A DNA stretch of 64,000 nt from Ptiloglossa arizonensis (taxonomy: Eukaryota; Arthropoda; Insecta; Hymenoptera; Colletidae), in assembly GCF_051014685.1 (NCBI RefSeq), contig NC_135055.1, positions 5,816,001 to 5,880,000 on the forward strand, given 5' to 3'. Positions 46,828-60,115 of the stretch are shown one piece after another (within the stretch, counting starts at the first letter, position 1; the number at the start of each line of letters is the position of its first letter). The notes under the pieces are model-generated. The model was given only the letters and a program-made list of their open reading frames with translations. It had not been told where the DNA came from and did not search any database. Made by a program: the position numbers and the translations under genes.

Positions 46828-49800
46828 AAGGGAATGGCAGGATATATCGTGTGTCTCGATTGACGTCGAAATGGAAGGAACATCGTTGGACGGGGTCACG
46901 CGAACACCGTGTTTCCTTACGCGTCTGTGCATGCAACACGGTGCATTTGCACCGGGCGCGGTGTAGCCGACGGTCAGCCAGCGCGTGCATATGGATGCGC
47001 ATAATTACGAAAGTGATGTCGGGGGCCGGCGGGATTCTCTGTACAGGCCGTGTAAGGACGTACGTACGTGTTTTCGCGTAACTGAGCCGCGAGTACAACG
47101 GCCCCGCCACGCCACGGCGCTTGATATGCAATGTTTAATGAATGGCTCTTCGCTTCCAGCCGCCCGCAGGAAACGAGGGAAGTTGACATCCGTGAAGCAC
47201 GGGCGTAAAACGCGGAATTATTCATATAACGATTATTTTCACCTCCCGACCACCTACACGCCCACCCCCCACCCCCACCCCCCTCCCTACGCCCTGTGAA
47301 TAGAAATTAACGCGATTCCATGAATAAGTAAATACGCTCGGGCCTCTGGACGGCCAATTAAAGCTACGTGTTCGGTTTTAAATGGCGTGTCGATTCTAAA
47401 CGCTTCGTTACGGGGTTCACTCAACACCCTCGTGAAGATCGTAATGAAAAATTGCCACGAGCGGACGAGTTGCAACGTTCGAAAGGGGTTGGAATTGTAC
47501 AACTTCGGAAATACGTGTTTATATTTCAGAGGATCAATCTACATAGCCCGGGGTAGCAAGAAATGTTTTATGGGGGTTGAGTTTTGGATTATCAGCGATT
47601 GGAGACAATTTCACGGAAAAATCACTGGACTTATCGACTTTTCAAGTGCTGTAACTTTGTAGGGCAAATAATCCTTTTGGAATTGTTTTGAAGAAAATTT
47701 TCTGGGAATTTTCTGCTTTTGTATTATGAATTTTTTATTATTGTTTTCTTTAGAAGACTCTCACAGTAGAAAATGATTGAACGAGTGGAGATGGTTTAAA
47801 CAATTTCTCACGTATTTAAGATCACCGAGAATTTAAAAACTAGAGATTCTTATTTATAAACGAAACTCTGAGTTGATTTGCAACTTTTTATTCACCGTGT
47901 TATTTTACTTCGAACGAAAATATACTATGATTGTAGTAGCGGTAAGTTTCTAAATTAATTATTTTTAGCTTGAAATGTCACTTGAATACCGAAAAAGTTG
48001 CAAAGATTGTTTTCAAATACTATTCCAGATATTTGACCAACGTTTATTCGTTGTTATTACACATTCATCGACTCCAAACTGTATTACAACATCAACGGGA
48101 TACTTTTCGTTCAAAGTGGAACGACACGATGAAAACAAATTCGCGCGCCAATTTTGAATACGTCCGCGCAAAGAGGAAGCTTTGATCTTCAACTTCGCGA
48201 TGATTTTCAACACAAATCATCACAAGCAGCATCAACACAAATTTCAAATTTTTGAAACAATTGGAAGAGGCTTGAAATTTGCCAATCTTTCCCGAGAAAA
48301 TCATTTACAATTTTTTCAATCGTTTCCCACTATAAGAGGATCTTCGTGACAATTAAACTAATGGATACGAGGGTAGACAGTTCAATCTTCAAAATGACCC
48401 CGTGAAGATTATCGCACGACTATTTCTCACGAAGTCACAGCACTTCGAAGACTGATTGCATTTCTGGTCCAGTGTCAAAAATCTCTTGAGCGATAGTGTA
48501 CCTTCGTGCTACATTTCTCACCCTCTGAAATATGAACGTATCTATGAAACACCCTGTATAATCGAGACAAAGCTGTCCCCCGGACGAAGGATCGATAACA
48601 TTGAAAATTTTTATTTTATAACGGATATCGATTCAAGTTTTATTACGGATATTGATTCAAGTTTCGAAGAATTTTCATAAATCTTCGCCAGGTGGATAAT
48701 TTCTCGCGCGTATCCCGGCGGGAGTTGCGCAAAAAAAAAAAGAAAAGAATTTATCTCGAACGCGATCGCTCGTATCGGTCGTCGATGGTCGATAGCTGCA
48801 AGTTGGAAATTTTGCAGTCGACTTGGGGCCAGCGACGCACCCGAGGGTGCTAAGTAATTTACAACCGGGCACCGCGCGCCATAAAACTCAATATTTCCCC
48901 GCGTCCTAAAAGCGCGTCACTTTAAAAGTTCGTAATCACCTTAGAGCAACAATGACAAGCAAGATTAACGTTTAATAACCATTCATCGTGGTCCCGAGTT
49001 CCGCGGGGAAAAAAAAGTTACCCGTGTATCTTCTACGCTCCCTGTCCTCCCGTGAAGTTCGTCCGACAATAAAGTGTATAGAATCCGCAACGACCGATAA
49101 AGAACATTTAAAAAGCTTCTAAAATTTTAGGCTAACGCCATTCAATTTTCTGTACGTGGTACTCGATCTCGAAGTCATGAATTTTCGATTTCGTTTTCTC
49201 TCTCTCTCTCTCTCTCTATTTCTCCGAACGACTACGGGGAATGCATTCTTGAACTCGCTCGTTGGATGGATGCTGCAACTTTGACCCATATTTCAGCATT
49301 TTTTGAATATTTAAACGGATAGATTTATGGCACTGTATAATTCTCCGAGTGTCCGTAGAGAGGCTCTCTTTCGAACGACGTACTCGTGGAGCTTATCAAA
49401 AAATAAATCGAAGAGTCACGAAGGCTTGTACCACGATCTATGTTGCATAAGTGTTACTTATACATGTGTTGTGGTTTTTGACATTAAGAGTAAAATTAGT
49501 GTATCTCTTCGATGTGTATTTCTTAACAGATATTGTCTCGTCTCGATTCTCTACTCGTTAGTAGAAAAATTAATGTATGCTTAACTACATTTTGTTCTGC
49601 TTGGTCAATTTGTTACGTTATCTAAATATAATTATCAATCAATTTTTGTGTGTTAAAGAGGTTTCGTATTAAATATGAAAACGTATTAAATATACTACTG
49701 TTCGGACTGCATACTCTTACATCCTATTTAAAGTCTCGTTGTAAGATCGCTATTCGGGACCTGGCAGAAGCTTATAACGTGTAGATGCCACATAACTAAA

Positions 49801-50959
49801 TATCGTCCAAACCGCATCGTTTTTGGTCTTGTTTTCATCGGAGAGACGCGATCAACTCGTTACATAAATTTTCGTGAGAATAAAATTAAAAAATTTCATT
49901 TTTTATCAAGCTGGTCGTCTTTAAATGCAAGTAGGGGCCTCTTACGAAGTAGTCGCCGGCTCGTGTTGTGTTTTACGCTTCGCTGGTTCCAATGGGGATC
50001 CCCCCCCTCCCAACTAGAGGGGGGTTAACGACGATCGTACAACGAATCGAATCTAACCATCACACAACGAGAATTTACTGCGAGCCGAAACAGTGAATAA
50101 AAGTAACTCGTTTAAGTCGTCCATTACTCATTACAACGACATACTCCTTTTGTACCGGTTCATTTCCTAACCTAAACGTCATGGCCGCATTTAGCACGTA
50201 ACGAACATCCAAACATATTCGGAATTCAGCCGCAAATCCGTCTGATTAGATTCCACTGTTATCCCAGAGCTAACAACCCGTTTTCGATCACGTTCTGCGT
50301 TGATCAGAATTCGATCGGCGGCAGCGAGACAGAAAGCATCAGAAACGTGTCTGTGTGTGTGTCTGTGTATGTGTGTGTGTGTGTGAAAGAGAAGACTTTC
50401 AAGCCATTCATTTTACTCCGTTGACTTTTAGTAGCCTGGTCTCGTTTGACCCAGGGCCGCTCCCGCGGGAGTCAGTTTCATAAATGGCCGGCGAAAGTTT
50501 CCCCGAACGGGTAACTTTTAATTTCAAGTTGACGTTCGCTTCAGCCACCACGGAAGAAGCGCGGTGGTTTAATAACTCGTCTATGCCCGCAAAAATATAA
50601 CTTTGAAAGTGGACGAAACGAAATCTCCGCGAACTTCCGGTTTCCGCGCCATTTTCAACCGTAGCTGACTAGTAGCGTCTACTCGGACACTCCTCCTCGA
50701 TTACCTGGGCGACTTCCAAACAGTTTCTCGGTCCTTTCAACCTGAAAGGATTGCTGGGAAAGTTTGTCTTCCACCCCTAAATATAATTACAGTAACAAGA
50801 GTTGCGAGAACTTTATTTTGTGGAAGCGGTTCCACTCGCAATCTTTTTATCAATGATTGTAACGTAAGCTTTGCGCGATGTACTGCACGAAGGATGAAAG
50901 ATTGCTTCTGGATGTCACTGCGAGTCGTATTGGGTCAGACGTTTCAGACCGTTTGACCT
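46828..50959. other. Unique sequence with a CpG-rich block and microsatellites, no supported gene
   Basis: A CpG-rich block lies at 46830-47230, followed by a C-rich CCCCA-type run at about 47259-47284. TC repeats lie at 49197-49217 and a TG-rich microsatellite at 50347-50385. An 8-bp C/G inverted repeat (50002-50009 with 50017-50024) is present. Frames are short and unrecognised. A stretch at about 50922-50946 resembles one at 20104-20128. Confidence 0.4.
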
Positions 50960-52020
50960 GGATACAGTTCACATTTTACTCGTGGGATATTCCGCTCGTG
51001 ATACATTTTTTACTCGTGGCATATTCTATTCGTGATACATTTTTCACTCGTGGCATGTTCTACTCATGATTCATTTCTTACTCGTGGCGTATTTTACTCG
51101 TGATATATTTTTTACTCCTGGCATATTCTACTCGCGACATATTTTACTCAGGATACATTTTACTCGTGGCATATTCTACTCAGAGCACATTCTACTCGTG
51201 ACACATACCTCATGACACAGTTTACTCATGGCACACTCTGCTTGTGATACATTTTACTCGTGGCATATTCTATTCATGATTCATTTTTTACTAGTGGCGT
51301 ATTTTAATCATGATATATTTTTTACTCGTGGCATATTCTACTCGTGACACATTCTACTCAGGATACATTTTACTCGTAGCATATTCTACTCAGAGTACAT
51401 TCTACTCGTGACACATACCTCATGACACAGTTTACTCATGACACACTCTGCTTGTGATACATTTTACTCATGGCATATTCCGTTCATGATACATTTCTTA
51501 CTCGTGGCATGTCTTACTCGTGATACATTTTTTACTCGTGGCATGTCTTACTCGTGATACATTTTTCACTCGTGGCATGTTCTATTCATGATTCATTTCT
51601 TATTCGTGGCGTATTCTACTCGTGATATATTTTTTACTCGTGCCATATTCTACTCGCGACACATTCTACTTAGGATACATTTTACTCATGGCATATTCTA
51701 CTCAGAGCACATTCTACTCGTGACACATACCTCATGACACAGTTTACTCATGGCACACTCTGCTTGTGATACATTTTACTCATGGCATATTCCGTTCATG
51801 ATACATTTTTTACTCGTGGCATGTCTTACTCGTGATACATTTTTTACTCATGGCATGTTCTACTCGTGATACACTTTTTATTCGTGGCATAGTCTAGTCA
51901 TGATACATTTTTTACTAGTGGCATATTCTATTCGTGACACATTTTACTCGTGACACACTCTACTCGTGATACATTTCACTCATGGCACGTTCTACTCATG
52001 GCATATTAAACTCATTACGC
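50960..52020. repeat. ~31-bp minisatellite with higher-order structure
   Basis: Units alternate ACTCGTGGCATATTCT and ACTCGTGATACATTTT-type halves, about 31-33 bp together. A marker run TGACACATACCTCATGACAC occurs at 51199, 51409 and 51721, and its neighbours are copied with it. Blocks of about 210 and 312 bp were therefore duplicated. Confidence 0.93.
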
Positions 52021-53439
52021 ATTCACCTGGGACTGATCTTTCTTTCTCCATGCAATATATTGATGTCAAAACAAAAGATACAAACTATTGCAAATATGTT
52101 TTCCACACGCCTGCATATCTGTGGTATGGATAATTATTTTCTATCCAGGTCAGAATACAGCACAGTCACGTCGAATGAAACGATTCACACTTCAAATTTG
52201 AACAAACACGTCCGTGCAAATTGACTAAAACCGTAACCCTTCGGAATATTCGAACGTCCGAATAGCCGAATATTTGAAGTCGTTGGACTCGGTGTGTAAA
52301 TAATTGACACCAAAGAAGCGTCGACGGTGTATTTAGAACCGACTTGGGGCTCCATTGTTCCCATTGTTTTGAATTTTCTCGGCCAGCTGGTCTGAGGATC
52401 AGGCGTCTGATAGACCTTCTTCCTCCGAGGCCTACATAACCTCTCTCGTGTTACGCTCGGCCGCGAATGCTCACCCAGTTCACCGCAACGAGGTCGTGAG
52501 TCTCAGCCAAGTGGTCCTACACCGGCAAAAATAAACATATTCATCCAGTAATTAATTTACTGACCGCAGGAGGATTACCACCGAGTGGCAGAGCTTCGGT
52601 CAGGCTTACAGCGAGTCGAGGCTCCCCGCGACTGCAGTTTCGAACAATATCAAAGACCCTCGACGTCGACGGGGCCAATCTCTCCGAATTAATCTTACAC
52701 GCCCTTCGCAATCTCGGGGATATGAGGTCGTCCAACCAGGGCCACTGAAAATCCGACAGGAACGCTAAAAGGGATCTAATGCAATCTGCTCGAAGAGAGA
52801 AGATCGACATCCCGATCGGGAAGGGTCTGGGCTAAGTTCTCAAATATTCGTCAAAGTGCAACGTCGGATTACACCTGACTGATTACGCTTTCCGTGTTCG
52901 AAGACGCCATGCTCAAACAGACTTAATCGCTAGCCTAGAACATGAATAATATTCATCACAAATTTCCAGTACATCAGGCCGTTCCATATTCGACTCCACC
53001 TACTCCCCTCCCGTGCACCCCCTTCTGTCCGCTCTTTCAGTGTTTTTCACCCTCGTACGACGAGGGAAACCCTTCGTCACGTTCGCGTTGAAGGACTCCT
53101 TTCCTCGTTATGCACAAAGACAAGGGGATGAAATCAGAGCCACCGAGGCTCGCGCGCTCGTCGAGTTTCTTTGCGTGGAGTTTCTGCAGCTGGACACCCG
53201 TGGTCGTCGCTCTTTCGACGACCTCTACCCCTCCCCCTCCCGCCCCACTTCGCATCGCAGGTTTCTTTGTATTTTTTCTCGCCTTTCCGACTCGTCCCTG
53301 GTCGATTATGGACTTCGGAGCACGGGATTGTTCCTGTCGGGAGAATATTAACCAGCTGATGATACCTTGGTCTCCAAGGGCCCATCGTTTACGCAAGGGT
53401 GTGAGCACGTGGTGGAGTAGTACGGTTGGATTTGTTCGA
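52021..53439. other. Unique sequence, GC-rich at 52560-52800 and 53030-53400, no supported gene
   Basis: Open frames lie on both strands of 52560-52800 and 53010-53450; none has a recognisable domain. A TTCGAA-type stretch at about 52240-52280 resembles the arrays to the right. Untranslated exons or old element remnants are possible. Confidence 0.4.
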
Positions 53440-53870
53440 ATAATTTAATACTCGATTGGTCGAGTATTCAAATATTTGAAGATTTAGATAGGTGAATAGT
53501 CGAGTAGATTCTAGTATTCAAGTATTCGAATATTTGAACAGTGAATATTGTGTACAGATATTCAAGTATATGAGTAGTTGAATAAATAGTTTAAAGTAGA
53601 TTCCAGTATCCAAGTATTCGAGAAAGTAAATAATCGAGTAAATCTCAGTATCTGAATCGTCGAATATTTGAGTGGCTGAACAGGTGAGTAGATTCCAGTA
53701 TTAAAGTATTCAAATATTTGTGTCCTTTGGTATCCAAGTATTTGAATATTCGAGTGGTTGAATAATGGAGTGGATTCCAGCATCCGAGGTATTCGAATAT
53801 TTGTGTCCTCGAGTATACGAGTACTAGTGATCGAATGATCGAGGAAACTTCAATTTCTAAGTATTCGAAT
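53440..53870. repeat. Degenerate TTCGAATA-type array
   Basis: Loosely repeated GTATTCGAATATTTGA, GATTCCAGTAT and GAGTAGTTGAATA motifs with no strict period. The copies are old and resemble the array at 21560. Confidence 0.8.
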
Positions 53871-54519
53871 ACCTTACGTTTATCCTCTTAGTCCGTGAGT
53901 ACTATCCAAATTCTGTTTCGCACTGTTGATCTCTTTGGTTAAAGGTTTAAGGAAAACGTAAGTGTTTTAAAAACAAATACGTTAAGTCACTGCAAGAAGA
54001 ATTAAAAGTGCACGAAGTTGTTCAGACGGGAAAGGGGCACTACAGGGGTTGAAATATGTATAAAAATGACGAGGGTCTCCGGAAAAGTTGATTCGAAGTT
54101 CTACCGGACATTTGAATTGCAAATGTTTTATGCAGAGCCGCAGTATCTCGCAGCAGCGCCGAAGGGAAATATTTACGACGTTGACGCCACTGTGCTTTTT
54201 TTCCCCGCTTCGGTGTCACTGACAATACGCGCGTACGACCGGCGCCCGACTGATTTCATTTCGCTAATTGAAAACTGACTGATCACGCCCCGATACGAAA
54301 GACAAACGCGGGACATTATCATCGATTTAATTTTAGATTAACGAGGGTATCATTGCAATGCATTCAGTACAATCGAATAAAATCCTGGCTACATTTCTGT
54401 TTCGACTCTGAAAGAGTCGTCTCGTTGACTCTCCAATCATTTTTCCAGGGAAAAATTGCTTTTCCGATTGCAGAGTTCGAGTCGCAATCGGTTCTAAGTT
54501 TCGAAAAGTGAATCAAATA
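53871..54519. other. Unique spacer, no supported feature
   Basis: An 86-codon plus frame at 54018-54278 has no recognisable domain. Confidence 0.45.
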
Positions 54520-55560
54520 TTCACCGAGTATTATTCGAATACTCGACTACTCAAGTATTCAACTACTCGAACACCAGATTTGGATACTTGAACATTCGAA
54601 CAGTATTCTATTACTTGACTATTCGAACACTATTCAGATACATGAATATTCAAATATATTGCCCACTGATCGAGTACCTGAATATTTGCGGTATTTGAGT
54701 AATACGATGTACACTAAAATCTAGTATTTTAAGTTCGTTGTTCTTTCTTAATCTTTATTTTCATTTCAAATATTCTATTAATGATATTCTGAACTCGTAA
54801 CACTGAATAACTATATTCAAATAATGATATTCAAATACACGTAGGTAATCGAACAATGATATTCAAATACATGTAGGTATTCAAATGATGATATACAGAT
54901 ACATGTAGGTATTCGAACGATGGTATTCAAAAACATGTAGGTATTCGAACGATGATATTCAAATACATGTAGGTATTCTAACGGTGATATTCCAAAATAT
55001 GTAGGTACTCAAGTAATGATATGCAAATATATGTAGGTATTCGAACGATGGTATTCAAAAACATGTAGGTATTCGAACGATGATATTCAAATACATGTAG
55101 GTATTCTAACGGTGATATTCCAAAATATGTAGGTACTCAAGTAATGATATGCAAATATATGTAGGTATTCGAACGATGATATTCAAAAACATGTACGTAT
55201 TCAAACGATGATATTCAAATACATGTAGGTATTCTAACGATGATATTCAAATACATGTAGGTATTCGAACGATGATATTCCAAAACATGTAGGTACTCAA
55301 ATAATGATATGCAGATATATGTATGTATTCGAACGATGATATTCAAAAACATGTAGGTATTCAAATGATGATATTCAAATACATGTAGGTATTCGAACGA
55401 TGATATTCAAATACATGTAGGTATTCTAACGATGATATTCAAATACATGTAGGTATTCGAACGATGATATTCCAAAACATGTAGGTATTCGAACGATGAT
55501 ACTCAAATACACATAGGCATTCGAACGACGATACTCAAATACATATAGATAATACCGAAA
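54520..55560. repeat. TTCGAA-type sequence leading into a 32-bp array
   Basis: From 54520 to 54710 loose ATTCGAATAC and ATTCGAACA motifs occur. From about 54790 to 55550 a 32-bp unit, GATGATATTCAAATACATGT then AGGTATTCGAAC, repeats some 23 times. The run from about 54920 to 55030 recurs almost unchanged from about 55050 to 55160, so multi-unit blocks were duplicated. Variants (TCTAAC, CCAAAAC, GCAAATATATG) recur in order. Confidence 0.93.
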
Positions 55561-55639
55561 TGAAATACTTAAGTACTTGAGATGTATTTTTAGCTTTCGA
55601 GTATACCATAAAATATTCAGATATCAAATTATTCGAATA

Positions 55640-56152
55640 ACTCCAGCCTCGGTTTAAACTTTGGCGCGTTCGTTGATTGCGCGCACACCGCTCGCGAAAA
55701 CAACGAGCCGGTGTGCGCTGCAATTAGGAACTCGACGAAAAGAGGAAGTTGATTTTGCCACCGGAGGGGTTGCTTCAAACGAGCGGCAGCCCGGTTCCTT
55801 CGTTCGCGGCGTGGCGCGAGCCGGTAGGCAGCTAGCCAGCGAGTATTAAACGTGGAAACTGCAAACGGAACCGGACACGGAAGCAGAGAACCGGGCGGGA
55901 AGCGACCCGTTTGCCGCCGCTGCGACGAAACCGACGTCGTCGACTTCCGCTCGGGCCAACGATCCTGCGGAGTTAACACGCTCCCAGGTGCTTCCCCTCT
56001 CGTAAACGTACCCCGTTCCCCTCGACGAGGGCTCAGCGACGTTTCACGAACGACGAGGAACCCAAGAGGGCGAGGGTCGGGTACTTGATCGATGGGAATC
56101 GATCCCAAAACGGCGAGTCGAAAAGTTTCAGGACACGGTTGAATTTCAAGAG
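55640..56152 (+). other. Candidate CpG-rich first exon (untranslated)
   Basis: A sharply bounded GC- and CpG-rich block in AT-rich surroundings ends in TTTCAAGAG then GTGAGT (GT at 56153), a very good splice donor. Frames of 62-159 codons occur on both strands, but none is recognisable. Insect promoters and 5' untranslated first exons often look like this, so a plus-strand transcription start is plausible. No TATA box was seen, and no downstream exon was identified in the window. Confidence 0.3.
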
Positions 56153-57744
56153 GTGAGTCCTAGCGAACTCCTCGATGACAATGTTCGGGAGGGATGAATA
56201 CACCAGCTTCGTAATGACAGAGGATTCTCCGACGAAACTTCGGTGTTTGGGTTGAATCGAAAGTGAAGTTTAATAAATCATCGCGAAAATCGACAACGGA
56301 TCTCGAGTCTTGAGTTCCAGAGGCTCGAGACTCTTTTCTTACGATGGAGCAGCGAGCTTTCTTTTCAGGTGAGGTGCAATATCGTCTACACAGAAATTCC
56401 CAGCGAGTTTGAAAATATTTTTCATAGAGATTGCTCGCATTGGAATTTTCACTTTGAGATTCGATGCAATTGTGCATTCTATGGAATATACTAACAACTA
56501 GATTAGTAACAACTAGAAGGAAGAGAAAGGGGAAGTTGAAGATTTGGAGTTGGTACACTCAATTTGGAAATAAACGTTAGCGATTAATTCCAGGGCCTTT
56601 AAATATCGTTCGTCCGCAATCCTTCCAATGTATAAACTCGTACTAGGATCAATGTACACGATACGTATATAACATGGACAATTATCCGTCTACAGCAACA
56701 ATGTCGTACAGACAAAGTACAAATTGCAATTATTTCGCTAAATAATTACAATAATCAAAATAACTTAAATAATACTTGAATAATACAATAATCAAAATGC
56801 CTCGTTAGAAACAAGATTAGATCGCTGACAGCACTTCCTTTCTCTCCTGTAAGCATATCCATACTTTCCTTAAATTTTCTCACATACATACGCGCAGTAA
56901 ATAAATATAATTCTCGAGTGTCACTCGTATCACGAATTTGAAATTTTTTTTGTAAACAGAACGCCAGGAACGATAGGAAGAATTTTCGACGCAGAATCGT
57001 CCTTAGCGATAAAATTAGTTCGTTCAAGAGGATATTTGTTCGACCGTTGGTTGTTCCTCGCGCGGACAGAGAACATCGCGCGAAACAGCGACCATAACGC
57101 GCGTCGCAGCTGTGTAATATAGGAGCGAGAAATATGTTTCCCGCGGCAGCGGTGGATTATACCGTTGGACCTCGGGATTACGATCCCCGGGATGCGTCTC
57201 TTTTTACGAATAAAACGCGATCGCCCGTCAGAAACACGAGCGACAGCCAACGTCGAATCTGCATATTCACGGTGAACAATCGCACCGGTGCCTGCAGCTT
57301 CTTCTGGTCGTCGACGAAACGAAGATTAGATTCTTCGTCCCGTGAAACTATTCCCGGTCGAAAATGATCACGACGTCAACGACGCCCGGGAACACCGACG
57401 ATATCGAGCGAACGGAAGCCGATAGTAAAATGGGAAATGAAATTTCTTCACGTCGATGAAATATCTTAGGCGTAAAAACTCGATGGGATATTGAGGAAAG
57501 AAATGGCGGGATTGAAATTGTTGCTAGGATGGTGAAACCGTTTGTCGCGTGTTCCATCTTCCCTTTGTATGAGAATTTTTCTCGAACGGTTTGCATTGCT
57601 TCTACAGGGGTGGTGGGGTAGGTGACTGTACGGAGGGGGGATATGAAAAAAATTTGTAACGTGGAAACAAATTTTTTGTTCTTGTTGATACATCTGTTAC
57701 GAGAGTTCAATAATTGTAAGAATATATATTTCTCGTGTTATTTT
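56153..57744. other. Unique sequence, no supported gene
   Basis: Would be intronic if the first-exon candidate is real. A CpG-rich stretch lies at about 57040-57360. Frames up to 132 codons are unrecognised. Confidence 0.4.
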
Positions 57745-58110
57745 AAATATTCTGGTTACTTCGTTTTGTGATCAATGTTCGATGGTTCTGAATCTAGGTA
57801 GAGTGCTATAGCTTCGTTTTATGCAAGAGTGTTTTATATACGGGGCCTGAAAGAAAAATTTTAATGCAAGAAAATACTTTTTTTATGTTGATACCTTTGT
57901 TAATACCCTATGTAAGAATATATCGCCAATATATTCTGGTTACTTCGTTTTATGATAAATGTTCGATGGTTCTGAATCTAGGTAGAGTGCTATAGCTTCG
58001 TTTTATGCAAGAGTGTTTTATATACGGGGCCTGAAAGAAAAATTTTAATGCAAGAAAATACTTTTTTTATGTTGATACCTTTGTTAACACCCTATGTAAG
58101 AATATATCGC
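57745..58110. repeat. 184-bp tandem duplication
   Basis: GGTTCTGAATCTAGGTAGAG occurs at 57784 and 57968. The copies agree over nearly their whole length, including ACGGGGCCTGAAAGAAAAAT, which marks a recent duplication. Confidence 0.92.
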
Positions 58111-58620
58111 CTTTCTAACGAAAGGGGACACGAAAGAAAATTTGGATGTTTAACAAATGTAAGAATATATCTTTCTCGAGTCTTTTAACGAGGTTTCAAC
58201 GTGTTTAATAAACGAGGGAAGATTGTTTCACGGATCTAAAGACGTAATATTTCATGAATGCAATCGATAGGTTTTATCTACAATATTTGAATACGTAATA
58301 CTTGTATAATATAAAAGAATATTTTCGCGATTAAACTGCGTTTATAAGTGTCTTGAAGACGTATAAAACTACGCTTATTTTAAAATTCTCCACCAAATAC
58401 ATTGCAATAATGAAACAAAAATAGGTATTTATTTTTATTCATTATATTCTCTGCTTTAAAAAAAACTCTACCCCCATGCCACTGGACGTTGCAGAGCAGC
58501 ACAAAGTGGTTATTGCTGATTGCGATAGATGCGTATATTTATTTATTTTCAGCCTTCCAATATTCCAATGAATATAATATTTGCATTTATTTATCTTCAT
58601 TTCGCGCAGAGCTATAGGTA
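58111..58620. other. AT-rich unique spacer, nothing seen
   Basis: No frames or repeats of note. Confidence 0.5.
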
Positions 58621-59035
58621 GAAAGATTATTGAATGAAATAATTAAACATTTTATTTTCTAAGCTCTTTACAGATACTTCAATACTCTTAAAAAATTCTT
58701 TAAATGTTGAATAATCTCAAAATATTCGAGCTTGAATTTTTATTGTGTGTATTTCGAACCATAGTCTGAGATTAGGATTAAAAGGGAAAAAACATTTTGA
58801 TTACTTCTCAGTTATAAAGACTGTCGTTTCAATTATATTCTTTTTTATATTAAATAATATTATTTGTAGTCACATCGAGCTGTTTATAGCTTGATACAAA
58901 ATATCCATGTAGGGACGTTCTAAATCTCAAAAGATAACGAAATTAAAATATCCATTTTCAATCAATCTTGATACCTATTTAGAAGTAAATATTGGAATGT
59001 AGGGTTGACTATACGTTTCAAAACGCAAAATAAAA
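58621..59035. repeat. Duplicated ~415-bp segment, left copy
   Basis: Begins GAAAGATTATTGAATG and matches 62901-63320 with few differences at an offset of 4280 bp. It contains no ORF. See the right copy. Confidence 0.9.
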
Positions 59036-59339
59036 ATAATTAATCTCTTTTCGATCGATTTCTCACTCGCTGCATTCATCCTAAATCCACCCTCACCCCA
59101 AAAACACACTCTGATTACGCATTATAAAACATATACACTTTTTGGAACTAAATAAGCGTTCGACATCTTTTGTACAGTTTCAAACACTTCCTACACACAG
59201 AAATATTTGTTTAATTTTCCCACACGTACAAGATCGACAAAAGTGATCAATAATTGTGGACCAAAATACTATTGAAGATGAAAAATACGTGGACAAGATT
59301 CTAAAATAGAAAGCAAAAATGCAGAGAGAAAACGATTAT
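59036..59339. other. AT-rich unique spacer, nothing seen
   Basis: No frames or repeats of note. Confidence 0.5.
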
Positions 59340-59790
59340 GAAATAATTTAAAATAACCAAGTGTTATACACGTGTATATTTTCAAGAAAAAGAAATGTAA
59401 AATATAATAAATCTTTCCTGATGTGTGGACAATACATACGTGCACACTTTCAAGGAAACATGAAACATAAAATACACTAAATCATTTCTCACAATACGTA
59501 CGTATACACTCTCAAAAAAAAAGAAAGAAAAAAAAACATAAAGTACAGTAAATCTCTCACAATACGTACGTACGTACTTTCAAAAAGAAAGAAACGCAAA
59601 GCATGGTAAATCTTTTCTCACAATAGATACGTGAATACTTTCAAAAGATAAATACGTAAAATGCAATAAATCTCTCGTCACAATAGATACGTGTACACTT
59701 TCGAAAGAAAAAAAGAAAAAAAGAAAAGAAACATAAAACGTAATAAATTTCTTCTCACGCACGTACTATACGCACACTATTACTCAAAGG
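59340..59790. repeat. ~62-bp degenerate array
   Basis: About six units with the order ACAATACGTACGTGTACACT, TTCAA, an A-rich run with AAAGAAA, CATAAAAT, then AGTAAATCTTTCTCAC. The A-rich part varies strongly in length, as expected from slippage. Confidence 0.8.
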
Positions 59791-60084
59791 TGTACACTTC
59801 CGAGTAATATTCGACTCGTCGAGTCTTCAGGCCATCGCTACAAGCACCCCGAGAAGGGTATCGCGGTTATTAACCTTACACCCCTACGCCCAGGAGGAAC
59901 GTCCCTTCGCTGCGTGCGTGGGGAGGGGTTCGAAGGAGGGAAGAACGGTAAAGAGGAAAATGGAAACGGATTACGGTGCAACCAGTCGATCAATCGGGGG
60001 ATGAATTGCACTTTAACGGTAATCGGAAACCGCGGAAGGAGGCACGAGCCGAGGCCACGAGACGCGACTTTAACGAGAACGAGC

Positions 60085-60115
<31 letters not shown>

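Noticed and set aside
52541..52810. 89-codon minus and overlapping plus frame as a retroelement fragment
   Set aside because: It looked coding-like on both strands, but no reverse transcriptase, endonuclease or gag motif could be named.
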